A stretch of 64,000 nucleotides of DNA from Arabidopsis thaliana (GCF_000001735.4 NC_003070.9:1364001-1428000); one strand, 5' to 3'. Shown: positions 14,265 to 27,074, counted from the stretch's first letter. Program-made: numbers and translations. Notes: generated from the sequence alone by a model not told the origin.

Positions 14265-17115
14265 TCCTAACACAGCCAAAAGACAAAAAAGAAAACAAAA
14301 AGGTAAGCACTTTAAGATCATTTACGCTCTTTAACAACCACTAAACCTTCTTCAGCATTTACTATCTATCCGGCTTATTAATGAAACAAAAGTCAGAGAC
14401 TTTAAGGCTCCACACATCAGATCAGAGTGTAATTAACCGTCTTCCATCAAAGAAACTCAAAGATACATACACAGGAGTTCAATTTATAAATATTATCCAC
14501 AAAGAATCAAATGACGAAAAACTTAAACAAGAAAATAAGAGATTGCAAAGTCCAAGAAAGGCTTCAAGGAAAAAGCTATAAAAGCCCCTCCATGAATTCT
14601 TCTCTTCCCTCTGTTTCTTCTATGCAGAACAAAAAACTGAATACGACAGATTGCCATTAAATGTAAAAGGACTTGTGCTACAAAAGCAACCATACTTTAA
14701 GGAATCATAACAAAGACACATCTTTTTCAACCAATCTCTCTCTCTCGCTATCGCTCTGACAAAAAAGAGGGAATTTTTGCGCCGGCAACGTATATTAGCC
14801 TGAGATTCGAAGGAACATAAACCAAGAAAACCCCTCGAGGAGGCATATTAACAAATACATTACAGGCATCTATTGAGAAATTCAAGGCCCAACAACAACT
14901 TTCTTCAAAGAAGCCATTAATTCTCTGTTACCAAACAACGAATAGATTCTCGATAGACGATACAACAGAGAAACCATTTTTGGGGTTTCCCGCGAAGCAA
15001 CAAACAAGAAGCAGCAAAAGCCCAGACGACGAAAAAGAAGTGATGATGAAATAATATGAGAAGATTAAAAGAAAATGAAAGAAAGTTGTCACCTTTGCTA
15101 ACTATTCACCCTTGAATATTCATAAAAATGAAAGCTTTGGTTTCTCTTTGATGGTGATGAAAGAGTGCATATAAGAGAATATAATGGGAGGGACGCGTAC
15201 GTTGATGAATGATGCGTATGTGTATGAATGAATGAATTGTGTAAATGAGGATCCCAGATGAAAGATTATAAATAACAGATGGGGTGGCTATAAAATAGGT
15301 CAAATTTTAATATATTTTTTTCAAAGGGTGAGAGAGAATTGAGCTATATAAGAAATAATGCAAAAATATGAGGAAGATAAGAAAGAGAGAAAAATTATAT
15401 CAATTTAAAGGAAGAAAACAATTTTCTATTTTAATACAAATATAGATCTTGAAGATTGACCACAGATTATAAATATTTTGAAATTGATTTATGTATTCTA
15501 TTATTTTTTTGATAAATATAGTTTAATGTGATTGAAACAAATTTTTTTCTATTTTTATACAATAATTTTATATTTATTTTGTCGTATTCGGTTGTAACCG
15601 TTATTTACGAGTGGACCGGACAACTAAAAACTATAAATTGAATTAACGGTTTTATCGAATAAATTAAGAAACATACAAGAAAACTTATACAATACTTTAT
15701 AATATTATATATTTTCATATTTTTAAAAATATTTTATGTTTTTGTATTTTTATATAAAATATGATGATAGTTTTTTATTTATTTTATTATATTCGTTTTT
15801 AGCTTTTTCTTTTTATCGGATGTCCTCGAAGGGACTTTTAACTTTTTCTATGAGTGGATCAGAAAATCTAAAAACCTAAGTTAAAAATAAATAAATAAAT
15901 TTACATAAAAATTAAAAGTTGTAAGATTTATAGTAATTATAAAAATAAACAATTCGTAATATCAACAGAAAGTTGTAAAAATAAAAGTATTTATTATAAA
16001 TATATATATATGTGTATATAATCTTTAAAATGTAAATGAGAAAAAAAAAGGAGTGAGGGAGTGGATTAGGATACGAGTGGCATTTTCTTTCCTTTTTTTC
16101 ACTATATACTGAAAATACACGTTCATGTGATTTTCATTTTTCAATATATGGAAAGAAACAATATTATACGCTGGATATCTTTTACCAAGAACATGTGTAA
16201 CAGTATAATTTCAAAAAGAGGGAATTTAATATATGATGATATCAATTAGTTTATGATACAACGAATACTTATTTTAGACATTAAAAGTTTGACTTGGCAC
16301 ATATTTCGTGATATTTTTTACTAGTTTAGCAAATTCAACCATATCGTTTATAGAGGTTAAAAATAAGAAAACACCAAATCGGAAATAAAAGGTTATATAC
16401 TTAACAATAAAGCGAAACGACATGATATTTTATGATTTTCTCCACATTATTTTTTATCTGTATCTTATAAACTAATTAGTATTGGAGAATATCATCATAT
16501 ACATAAGAATGATTCAATCATTCAAATCCTAGAAGAAGATTTCAATTCTCAACAATCTGTAAAATACATTTTTACATACATTATCACCGCTTACATACAT
16601 TTAGAACAAAATTTAATCCATTGAACAACTGATATACTACAATAACGGTTATATTTTATATCAGTCAGTTGAAAAGCTTCGTTTAAAAAAAAAGAGAGGT
16701 TAAATTATTGTTAGACAAAGTGATATTACACTAAAATGAACATTATATATAATCTATTTTCATCAACAACACAAAAATATCTTCCAATCGTTATATATGG
16801 ATGTTGTTGCATGACTTTTTCAATGTATCTTAGATTTGATAAGAGGACATGTAAATAAGTTATCTTCAACTTTTATTGCAGTAATATATATTTGAATCAC
16901 TATGTCGAATAATTATTGTCGATACAAACGAACAAAAAGCAAGTATGTATGATCGACGATAGAAAAATACATTCCCAAAGGGTGACTTGCGATCCAAGAT
17001 TTCTCCATAGAGATGGCTCAAAATCTGTAAACACGTAACTGATAATCGAATCCTGTATACTATACATACAAACATGTATGTGTCTAAGTACATAAAATTT
17101 AAAAGGCTTCAGCCT
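14265..17115. other. HMGB15 5' UTR/promoter and AT-rich spacer
   Basis: 14267 to about 15091 probably forms a long 5' UTR intron of HMGB15 (acceptor at 14267, best donor near 15092). A purine-rich leader follows. From 15300 to 17100 the DNA is very AT-rich, with an AATA repeat near 15885-15900 and a TA/TG tract near 15998-16020; I see no gene, tRNA or transposon there. The last part before 17116 is the 3' UTR of the DUF593 gene. Confidence 0.5.
15264..15273 (-). promoter_or_regulatory. Possible TATA box of HMGB15
   Basis: Reading the minus strand, the sequence TTATTTATAA sits here, just upstream of the purine-rich segment that I take as the leader exon. Position and composition fit a TATA element, but the transcription start is not known from sequence. 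Confidence 0.25.
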
Positions 17116-18987
17116 TCAAGAAGAGTGAAGATCCATGGAACAAGATCTTGTCCAACTTCGCTTCTCTGACGTAGCCCTAACCTGAAGAACACGGCAATAT
17201 AAAAAAAGTGTCAGTGAAAGCTATTTACGTAATATGATTTTTTTCAGCATAGAGTTTTGGAAACTTGTTTTAAACCTTTGATGGTAAAGGAGGCAAAGAT
17301 GCTCGTCTCGTAAGCTCCTCTCTTTCCTCTTGAACAGCCTTTAATCTTTCTCTTAACAATTCCACTTCATTTTCAATCTTTAACCTCTCATAATCAACCG
17401 CAGACATCGATTTTCTCCTTGAACCCGAAGAGCTCAGCGACTTCTTGCGTGGACGACATAAGGGAGGTAGCTTTCGAGCAATCCCCGAGACAATGATACT
17501 GTTTTCATCCAACGATTCTTTAGGTTTGCCAACAGAGGATTCTTCTAGATTCTTCTTCTTACTAATGTTCTCTGTTTCGTCCTTCACCATATAAACATCA
17601 CGCACACGTGAGTACGCGACTTCTGAATCTGATTTATACAGATCTCTGTTTTTATCTCTGTTTCCTTCTTCTCTATAAGGCATATCGAGAACCGTTCCAT
17701 CAAGTTCCTGAACGAGCAAAGCTCTTCTCTCTTGACAGTCTTTGTTTTGTTTGTGTTCCGGTTCTGGAACATTCTTCTCTTTTATTAAAGAACATTCCAA
17801 TTCCTCTGTTTCTTCGAGTAGTTGTCTATAAGCTTCAACTTCTTTCTCCAAGAAATGTTTTTCTCTCTCACGCCGTATCAAAATGTCTTTGAGTATGACC
17901 ATCTCTTCAGCATCAAAAGTCGATCTCTCTTCAACCAGTCTCTGGAACTGCCTCGCTTCCATTTCAATTGCCGCCTTCTCATCTTGCAGCCTATGTATCA
18001 TCGCCATCGCTTCATCCGCTGCTGATGCTGCAGCGCTTCTCTCTTTGTCAAGCTCGACACAAACCGTTGCTCGAGCCGCTCTCTCTTCTTTCAATAATTC
18101 TTCTAAATCCCTAACAGATCTTTTCTCTACATTTCTCACAAAAGATTGTTCTGCTGATGAATTGGAGTTTACCTGTTGATTAACTGATACGGTTTTCTCA
18201 AATTCCGGCCAATGAGATAGATTAGTCCCCTCTCCTGCCTTACCACAATCTGCAATACATCCAAGAAGAGCAAGGCCTAACATTGATTATTCGAATGTAG
18301 AAGCAAAATCTCAATCCATAAAGAAGACAAGTTAAGGTAAGAAAGAAAACCTTTTTGGTCATCATTGGAACATGTCTCATCATAAGGCTGCATCAAATTG
18401 GTTTTTGCGGTCTCATCAAAGGCTTCTGATGAAGAAATAGATCTGAGACTTGCACAGTTTACACGACCTGATCTCCTATGGTTTTTAAGACCGTTTCTTG
18501 ATCTTCTTGTAACAAAACGTTTGCCTTTCATGCCCTGAACGGTCATAAGATCAAATCTACCAAGTTCCTTATTGTTAATCACATTTGGTTCGTCTCTTGA
18601 CAAATCCTCTGTTTCATCTTTAACTCTAGCATTGCTTATATCACCACTGTTCTTTCTCACCAGCTTTAACTCAACAAACCGGTTCGAATCATCGTCACTA
18701 GTAATCGAACCAAAAGGGATTTTGCTTTTTATCGATCGATCTACGGCTGAGATTCTGTCTGATGCACGATCCACCAGAAGGTCTTCATGGAGGCATTTCC
18801 TCATAGTGTTTGATACACCGAAACGTCCATTGTGAAATTTTGGAAGAGGTAAACCTAGAAACCCTAGAAATCTCAACAGGAGATGTATACAAAGAGATGT
18901 ACATAGAAGCAAATAAGCTATGGAGAGATTCAGAAATGCGCCTATGAGACCAGTGAAATTCCAATAGTGCGTATCTAAACACGGCAT
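17116..18987 (-). CDS. DUF593 (GTD-binding / myosin-binding type) membrane protein
   Basis: My model has three exons: 18351-18987, 17276-18249 and a short last exon 17116-17181, giving about 558 aa. The N-terminus carries a membrane segment (residues about 14-42: LIGAFLNLSIAYLLLCTSL...LLLRFLGFLG). Residues about 250-370 form a long coiled coil rich in Glu/Arg/Ala, starting RDLEELLKEERAARATVC and ending EVEAYRQLLEE, which is the DUF593 / GTD-binding domain. Relatives (MyoB proteins) anchor on endomembranes and bind the globular tail of class XI myosins, moving vesicles along actin. A second charged coil ends the protein (YERLKIENEVELLRERLK). If the last intron is retained the protein stops two codons after the exon 2 boundary. 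Identity with At1g04890 is from recall; the published model may be shorter. Confidence 0.85.
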
Positions 18988-19026
18988 TTTGATAAATAGA
19001 TTAGTTTCTATAGCTCTGAGTCAAAT

Positions 19027-19422
19027 CTATTCACCAAATCCACCACCTATGGGAAAATCAAGAAACATGGATGATGTGTTCGAACTTTGATAGACCCATT
19101 TCAGATTTCTATACCAGACATAAAAATTCCATTCCGAAATTTTAGTTTCTTGTAATATAAAAAACAAGTACGTAAAGCAAACAGAGCTGAACCACATGTT
19201 GATGATGAATCTCAAATAGGTTACTATTTTTGAACACCATGCATAATTGGATTTTACCTGAAGTTGAGGTCTAGCATTAGCCAAGTGGGGATTAATGCGA
19301 ACGTTATTAGGGTTCACAAATGGATATGATGCAAAATCATGTAGACAAGGCACGTGAGGATGTATACTGTCAGAGATGCTTCGAGGAACACAACACCTCT
19401 GCCATGGCAATCTTATACACAT
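19027..19422 (-). other. Unassigned 131-codon open frame upstream of DUF593 gene
   Basis: Starts with a true ATG at 19422 and has rather protein-like composition in its first half (segments such as SIHPHVPCLHDFASYPFV and NPNNVRINPHLANARPQLQ). A consensus donor (CTTCAG/GTAAAA) falls directly after that half, near 19258. It could be an upstream exon or upstream open frame of the DUF593 transcript, or chance. I do not recognise the sequence. Confidence 0.2.
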
Positions 19423-19805
19423 CTATGCTTACATAAGATGGTTTTATTTGGTTTAAAAAATGTTATTGCACTTTTGATTTTCTTATTTTAAACTAAATTT
19501 TTCGATTTTTCAAAAATAATATTTGATTAAATTTGATCCTTAAGTTTTAGTTTTTATATTTTTCAAAAAAAAAAACTTTTATTTTTTTTGGGTTTTGGAG
19601 TTGTAACAAAATTTGAATTATTTTAGTAAATAATAATAGTTTATGTGATTTAAGTAAAGTTTTTAATTTATCAATAATAAAGTTCTAACAGTACAAAATG
19701 ATAAATCTTTTTTAAAAAAGCTTAAATTTTAAACAAACCGAACTTGGTATAATAAGAAGAGAACCAAGGATTATGAATATAGAACGGTCGAATTAAACCG
19801 GATCT

Positions 19806-19814
19806 AAACCCTAA
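19806..19814. promoter_or_regulatory. Telo-box (AAACCCTAA) in MidA-like gene promoter
   Basis: Exact AAACCCTAA, 98 bases before the ATG at 19912. Telo-boxes near plant transcription starts are linked with expression in dividing cells and with Polycomb recruitment. Confidence 0.6.
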
Positions 19815-19911
19815 ACCTCTATGAAACCTCCTGAACCGGTGAGTTCCTTCTGTATCTCGATTCTCGAATGTCGATCGAGCCATCGTAGAGATAGAGAGAG
19901 AATCCATAGAA

Positions 19912-22900
19912 ATGGCTTTCGTTCGATATATCCCTTGTCGGAAGATTCCACGAAATGTTGATCAATTCGAGCTGCCATGTCTTGGATCGCTTCGAGCTTT
20001 CTTCTCTACTCAGAAGCTCATAGGGGATGAACCAGTTCTCGTGAGTTTCTTCTCAATCTCTCAGAGTTTTTCGATGGTTCAGATTTACCTACTTGATAAG
20101 TAATATTAATGACAAATCGATCAACCTTAAGCAATGCAAAAGGCAAAACTTTTCGTATTTCAAAGAAATTTTTCTGCTCTGAGTTAGCTGTTTTGAATCC
20201 TTGTTAAGAATTTCTGTCTCCGTTTTGTGTTTACAGTCTCATAGTTCTCTCCAGATCCGAGTCTTGATGTTTATCAGATTTCATTCTCATTTGGCGATTT
20301 CTAGAATGTGAGACTAAATGGTTGGTTAATCTGAAACAGGTTCGAGATTTCATACACACTGCATTATATGATCCAATACAAGGCTACTTCTCTCAACGGT
20401 CAAAATCTGTCGGGGTTTTGGAGAGAAGCATTAAGTTCAACCAGCTTGAAGGTAGGCGCAAAGTTCAACTTTCACTTGCTTAAGTGTTTAATTCTTGAAT
20501 TTTAGCCACGCCTCTATAACTGCCCTGAAACTATAGCAATATCAGTTCTTACTCTACATGAGATGCATCATGATCTTTGTTTGGCTAGTTATCTGTTGTT
20601 TCTTATGGTTATATTATCTCTTTTATGTCTAGTAAGTCGATAGTTTTCCTTGTCCTAGGGAGGAAAGCATACATGAAACTCTTGGAAAAAGTATACAAGC
20701 AGAGTGACATTTCTTGGTTTACTCCAGTGGAGCTTTTCAAGGTGAAATGTTTGTGGATAGATTCTTTGGTGTTTTCTTTGATTAGCCTTCACTTGTTGTA
20801 TTTATCCTATTTTATCATGCCAATCATCTCTTGTAGCCTTGGTATGCTCATGGGATTGCAGAAGCTATACTGCGTACCACAAATCTCTCAGTTCCATTAA
20901 AGGTTTGCTTATCTGATCGTCCACATCTGTATTTTATTTAATTTCAAGACAAAACAAAACCTGATATTATGTCTCTGATTTCTGTAGTTATATGAAAAGT
21001 TTTGAATCTAGTTAGTCCTGACCTATCTTTACCTATCAGACTGCAAGGAAACTAGTTAGTGATAGCCTAGGCCTTTAGCTTGTTCTGTTCATGCTTTAAA
21101 ACTTGAAATAGAGAAACCACGGTTTACCTATAGAACCTTTATAAGTTTTGTTTCTTTTGAAAATGGTTGTGTAGTTTAGAATCGTTTGAATTTCTGTTTA
21201 AGATCATATGTCTTTAGGAAAGTTTATATATCACGATTGAAGGTGGAGAAAGTAATGCCATGAATTTCTGTTTAAGATCATATGTCTTTAGGAAAGTTTT
21301 AATATCTGGAAAAGGGAAATTTTCATCCTGGTTTGTGAGTTAAAGTCGACATTTGCACTGGTTCTTCCGTTAATCAATAACACTTGAAACATGTGCTTAG
21401 ATATACGAAATTGGTGGTGGATCGGGCACATGTGCCAAGGGTGTATTGGACTATATAATGTTGAATGCTCCGGAGAGAATCTACAAGAACATGAGCTACA
21501 CGTACGTATGCCAGTTTTCCTCTCTTGTCAATTTAAGCTAGCATGTATTCATACAAAATCATCTTTGGCTGGAACTTAAGAATAATAAACTGTTATGAAA
21601 CATGCTGCAATTATATTAACTGCATGGTATTTTTAATATATATCAGTTCTATAGAAATCAGTCCCTCACTTGCTAAGATTCAGAAGGAAACTGTTGCACA
21701 AGTTGGAAGTCATCTATCAAAGTTCCGAGTTGAGTGTCGTGATGCATCTGACCTAGCTGGATGGAGTAAGGTTCTTTTTGTTCAGCACAAGGCAGATTCT
21801 GGTTTTCAATTTCCTGTTGCTATGCTAGAATTCGGTATTTGGTTGAAAATATTAAATTAGTGAGTTGTTTGCCAAAAAAAATAATATAATATTCTTAGAA
21901 GATTAAGCTAGTCGGAGAAATCGTTAGTGAAATGAGGTTATGCTACTAGATTGTCATTGACTTAGAATTAGCGATAATACCCAAATTTTCTAGAGACTAC
22001 TTATTAATCAAGATGTTTATAAATTAGCCAACCACATATTATCGAACAATCCCAGTTTAGTGACTATGAAGTTATCTATCTGTGCTTATAAAGTAAATTT
22101 TCAAACAGAGAATGTGGAGCAACAACCGTGCTGGGTGATAATGCTTGAGGTATGTAATTATGTTGATGTGGTTCTATTTGATAGGTTGGTATTTTGAATT
22201 GAAGAGGGAATCATACGTGTAATATTTGTATTAACTTATACCATTGCAGGTGCTAGATAATCTCCCACATGATCTTGTCTATTCCAAAAGTCAACTTTCC
22301 CCATGGATGGAAGTCTTGGTTGAAAATAAACCAGAGAGGTACAGAGAATATTTGGCTCAAATGAAGTTTATTTCTGCCTTTATTGATCCCGATCTCTTAT
22401 AAACTGTAGCGAAGCACTCTCTGAGCTATACAAGCCTTTAGAAGATCCACTGATTAAGCGGTGCATTGAAATTGTTGAACATGAAGATGATCCGGTTTCA
22501 AAACCAAAAGAAATTTGGTCTAAACTATTTCCCAAACCTAGACGTAGTTGGCTTCCAACAGGTTGTTTGGTAAGAAAAAAATGGTGTCCACATATTACAA
22601 CAGATGTTGTGTTACTCTGTTCTAATTTTTGTAATTTCAGAAACTGCTAGAGGTTTTACATGCAAAGCTGCCAAAGATGTCCCTAATTGCTTCGGACTTT
22701 AGCTTCTTGCCTGATGTGAAAGTTCCTGGTGAAAGAGCCCCATTGGTTTCAACAAAGGTCTGTTCTTTTTTCCGTCTAACTATGCATTGAAACATTTCTC
22801 AGTATTATGTTGACTGTTTAATCACTGAGCCATAGAGGTATGGCCAAAGTTCCTTAACGTCATACCTCAATGTTTAAAACAACAAAAAACTTGGTTTTGG

Positions 22901-23561
22901 TACAGAGACAGTGTCTTTCTGCATTGCTTAATAGCAAACTTGTCTCAAGAAAACTTGAATACAGTTTCACCCGAAGAAATACATACGTGAAGTATAATTA
23001 TAATCTCTTATTTGTATTTGCAGAAAGATGGATGTAGCTCAGATTACAGTAGTTATCTGGACGCAAAGGTGCGAGATATCTGCAAATTTCCTTCTTTGAC
23101 TACTTATTTGGTTTATTCTCAATTGCGAATCGAGTAGTTTTCTTGAACTTCTAACCTCATTGAAAACTTCACAATTCATATGTATGTTGGATGATCTTGC
23201 AGGGTGATGCTGATATATTTTTCCCAACCGATTTCTGGCTTCTAGAACGAATGGACCATTATTGTTCCGGTTGGAGGAAGATGGAAAAAGACGGGACACC
23301 ATCGAAAAAAGGAAGGAAAAGGCGAACTCTCACTGTAAATCAAGATTCTCTTTAAACATTTTAACAAGAGAGGATATTTCTGATGCTTTTCATCAACAGT
23401 CTTTTCTTGTTCTCATTTGCTTGTAGCTTGATACATCAGCGTTCATGGATGAGTTTGGTTTACCTTCAAAGACGAGAACAAAGGACGGATATAACCCCTT
23501 ACTTGATGACTTCAAGAACACTAAGTTCTATCTTAGTGTCCCAACACACAACACTAAGTAG
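19912..23561 (+). CDS. MidA/NDUFAF7-like SAM-dependent methyltransferase (DUF185)
   Basis: Thirteen exons: 19912-20040, 20340-20451, 20659-20741, 20837-20902, 21401-21501, 21647-21770, 22111-22149, 22250-22338, 22410-22569, 22641-22757, 23024-23068, 23203-23334, 23427-23561; 443 aa in frame. The N-terminus (MAFVRYIPCRKIPRNVD...AFFSTQK) looks like a mitochondrial presequence. The SAM-binding loop is YEIGGGSGTCAKG at about 132-144. In animals the orthologue NDUFAF7 symmetrically dimethylates an arginine of the NDUFS2 subunit early in complex I assembly; the same job in plant mitochondria is inferred. Exon 7 uses the second AG of CAGAG, because the first would bring a TGA into frame. Corresponds to At1g04900 by recall. 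Confidence 0.93.
21188..21299. repeat. 38-bp direct repeat pair in intron 4
   Basis: An identical 38-base unit occurs at 21188-21225 and 21262-21299, separated by 36 unrelated bases, inside the 498-bp intron (20903-21400) of the MidA-like gene. Perfect identity suggests a recent local duplication. The unit contains GATCATATG and is not a recognised element. Confidence 0.9.
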
Positions 23562-24100
23562 TAAGCAACAGATATCTTCAGCTCATGGATGTCGGAATTT
23601 TGCAGAGAAATGAAAGAAAAAGTTTAGAGCTCTGAATTTTTTTTAGATGATTTAATAAGTTATAATCAATATTCCATCGCTACAGACACTGAAGATAGGC
23701 TCCAAAATGTTTCTTTTTTACTTACTGCGGTTTGCTGTGTCAGCTTTTAAACACTCTTTCCAAATACTACATGAGTCGGTAGTTTGTAATGTAATGGGTT
23801 TGGGTATGGAGGCTTTCTCGTTGTCTTTCTTTTCCCAACTTATTTGACATTTCAGTAGTGAAAAACATGATACTCAATAAAACAACTATTAGTGGAATCT
23901 CATCACTTCTCTTAGATTTTGTTACAAATTTTGAAACAAGATTCAAATCTATGCTTCATAAAGAAAATTGTTTGACACAGAGACGTTGAGCTACCTGAAT
24001 TGTATGAACAATGGTGGAGACACATCTCTCTTCTTCTGCTCTTCTTTGTTTGAAACACTTTTAGGTATAAAACGTTCCAAAGGCTTACCAGTTAAGATCC
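23562..24100. other. Convergent 3' region between MidA-like and O-fucosyltransferase genes
   Basis: Two genes end towards each other here. The sequence is AT-rich 3' UTR and spacer, with no further gene. No clear repeat or hairpin was noticed. Confidence 0.6.
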
Positions 24101-27074
24101 TTACCGTTCTAATCCAGTGACCGTGGAATTCGTCTGAGAAGTTGAATCTGGATCTCTGATACTCTCTAACCGGCTGTCAAGAATCTCTATAACATTATTT
24201 GGCGGGCATTTATCACTAGACTTCTTCGGATTCATCTGACAGAAACATTCAGGCCATGAATTTGTATAAAACGATTCAGGAGATACACGCTTGTGAGGCC
24301 CTCCGAAGTTTGTTTTCAGCATTACTCGTCTCACTGCCTCTTCGAAGCCAGCCCTTTTCCCCTTCTCTCTAGCTATGAAAATTGGAGCTAATGCTTTTCT
24401 GTCTGGTCTGATTGTGGTACGGAAACCATAGTAAAGGCGATGACCTAAGAGATTGTTGGCGAAATTGCTCGGTCCATCATATGTTGGCATAAAAATGTCG
24501 GAGAGAAGACAAACCATGTAATCCACAGCTGATCCTATTAATCCCTGTGAGGTTGCTGACAGCTCCTCAGAGGGGTCTACCGAGCTATGGTTATCAAGCC
24601 GTGGGAATAATGTTCGAAACGGTTTCATGAACTGTTCCCCGCCAAAAAGTTCACCGGCTGCTAGGTATATCCTTGTTGAGTTGTCGAATCTCATTGCTCG
24701 TAATATAAGACCTACCTGCACCACAAGGATCAATCAAAATGTCATATTGCATTTCTAAAGCCTAAACAGTACCATTAGTAGTTGCAATTATGATCTCTCT
24801 ATCGCTCTCTGAGCTTTCAGTTTTCTTTCTGTGGATATGCTCAACATGAAAATGATGCTGATAAAAAGTTAAGCAAGTACCTCCTCAGGGGTCAGTGGAC
24901 ACTTCCCGATAGCCCGTCTTTCGTTGTAAATAAGCCTTTTATCTGCAAAATTTTCTTTACGGTACTTCCTAAGTATCTTCTGTTCCTCAGGGTTAAATAT
25001 GTCAAAGCACCTGCGGAAAATAGACAATGAACCACTGTTCCCATGTGTGCTGATGTATAGAAGATATAAAGACAACCAATTTCTTCGCTGTCACTTCAAC
25101 AAGAACAAGATTCTAGAAAACCAGCTTTGATATATAGATTAATTAAATAGAAATGACCCTATAGCTGATGGTTGAAGAAAGAAATTGTTGCAAAAGAGCA
25201 TACCCCGCAAATGCCAACATATCCATTTCAAAACGAAGATGGATCGACATGAAGTGGCCCTGTGACCGGAGTTTATCAACAATAGATTCACTCAACTTCA
25301 TGATGTGTGGCTTGAATCTCAAAGCATGGTAGTTCACTCTGCACCTTAACCTTTGATATTCAGGATTGTCAATTTCCTCCGCTAAACGATGTGAAAAAGG
25401 GGTAAGATAGATAGCACTATGTTCCCTCATTGCCTTTAGAGCAGTTGTCAGGTACCACTCAATAGGAGCATCTCGAGGAGGACGAATCTGATTCAAGGAA
25501 ATAACAAGGAACAGAGATATTTAACCTATATTTTCAGACTTAAGCTTATGTGAAAACCAGACATCTCTTTATGCTTGTACCTGAAAAGCTTTTATCTTCT
25601 TGGTTTTCCCATTTTTGTGAACATCGGGGATCTTTCCCACAATCTTAACATCATACTTCAGTGTCTCAATAAAATGTTCAACGTCATAGATACCTTGAAA
25701 ACCACTGGAATAAAACAACCATATATTAGAGGATAAAGACATGATACTTCAAGAATTCATGTAATGGCATTTGATCTCCTCAGCACATATCCTTAACATT
25801 AGGAGAAGAAATCCGCTTAGAATAAATGTCTGATGATACTTGGAAAGTCATACGGATTGCATTACCTTGACATTTGTAACTATTAATAACTAACTCAGTA
25901 TTGCACAGAAAAGCTTATATTTTCTATAACTAATGCAATGAATTAAGGGACTGTAACTTCTCTTTGCAGCAGATGTAAAGGAATCAACGTACCTGTCATC
26001 ATGCCAAAACGAGTTTGCATCTAATTCGGGCAACACAAGTGTAGCATTCATGATCCGCGCAGCAAGTACTGCATTACATATCTGCGATATCCACATATCA
26101 ACATTTGTCAAATCAAAGATATAACAACCAGATCCATAGTGGAGGGTTTAAGCTACCTCAAATCCACTAGATTTAGAGATACATTTTGTGAAGTGACCAA
26201 AACAAGCTAACAACAGTACTGGGGTGTAAAGGGACACGTTGATTACAAAAACAGAACACCTACCGCACTACGTTGCTGATTCAAACCACCATTACATCGA
26301 ACACGGAGATAACCATTTGTCTCCTTCGTAGGAGCTGCAAAAAGGAATCAGAAGAAGATTCATATCATTATTTCAAGCTTGGAATGCCCTAAGACTTTTA
26401 GATTAGCATCGAGTTAAATCTTTACAGCTCAAAACACGAGATGAACATACGAGGCCAGTCAGATCGTGGTGCAGAAGACGGTCTCCAACCACCAGATTTA
26501 GCACTCTCCCAGAGCTCTTCCACGTTTATCTGCTCAAAAATATCATATAGAATCCATCAACGGTTAGATCAATAAAGACTCACTAAGATTATCATCTATA
26601 AAACATGAGGTTAAATTCAGATCTTAAGCTCCTGCAAAACATTTGGTTCCTGGAAAATCAAAACGGATACTTCAATTTTCAGTTCACTTCTCGCAATTCA
26701 TCGCCAATCTAACAGAAGATCTGATATTCTTCAGCTAGAAATCACTACTCCAAATACATAGCAAAAGTGATCTAACCTTAGATGGACGGGTCGGTTCGCG
26801 ATTGCTACCGATGTTAGCCGAGAAAAGCAGCGAGAGCGTACAGATCAGTAGAACAATGACTCCGATAGACAGTTTCGCCACCATCCCCTTTGTTCCAACT
26901 CCTCCCGTCTTCCCATGAAGTCGGTGGTGACCTAACCTGCAACGTCACTCAAAATCAACACCGATCCAACCGAATCATCTCTACTGAAACGAAAATTGCA
27001 ATCTCAGACACCAGATTTTTTCCGAGAAACTAAAAATTTCCCAGAAAATTGCGAGAGAAGCGATACCTTCGCAT
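24101..27074 (-). CDS. O-fucosyltransferase family protein (GT106, DUF246), type II membrane protein
   Basis: Nine coding exons: 27067-27074 (only 8 nt, ATGCGAAG), 26777-26936, 26451-26529, 26264-26334, 25993-26081, 25581-25704, 25204-25487, 24881-25010, 24101-24715; 519 aa. A short basic tail precedes one membrane anchor at about 24-43 (KLSIGVIVLLICTLSLLFSA), as in Golgi type II glycosyltransferases. The family core includes RVRCNGGLNQQRSAICNAV (93-111), the HLRFEMDMLAFAGC segment with its substrate-region Arg, and AAGELFGGEQFM near residue 330. Members of this plant clan transfer fucose or rhamnose in cell-wall or glycoprotein synthesis; the acceptor of this one is not readable. Corresponds to At1g04910 by recall. 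Confidence 0.94.

Larger units (their letters stand above)
18988..19911. other. Divergent promoter region between DUF593 gene and MidA-like gene
   Basis: Shared upstream region. Next to 19911 are a telo-box (19806-19814) and two ACCGG motifs near 19794 and 19834. AT-rich DNA fills 19440-19740. On the minus strand an unexplained ATG-initiated frame of 131 codons (19027-19422) contains a donor-like site near 19258; it may be leader sequence of the DUF593 gene. Confidence 0.5.
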
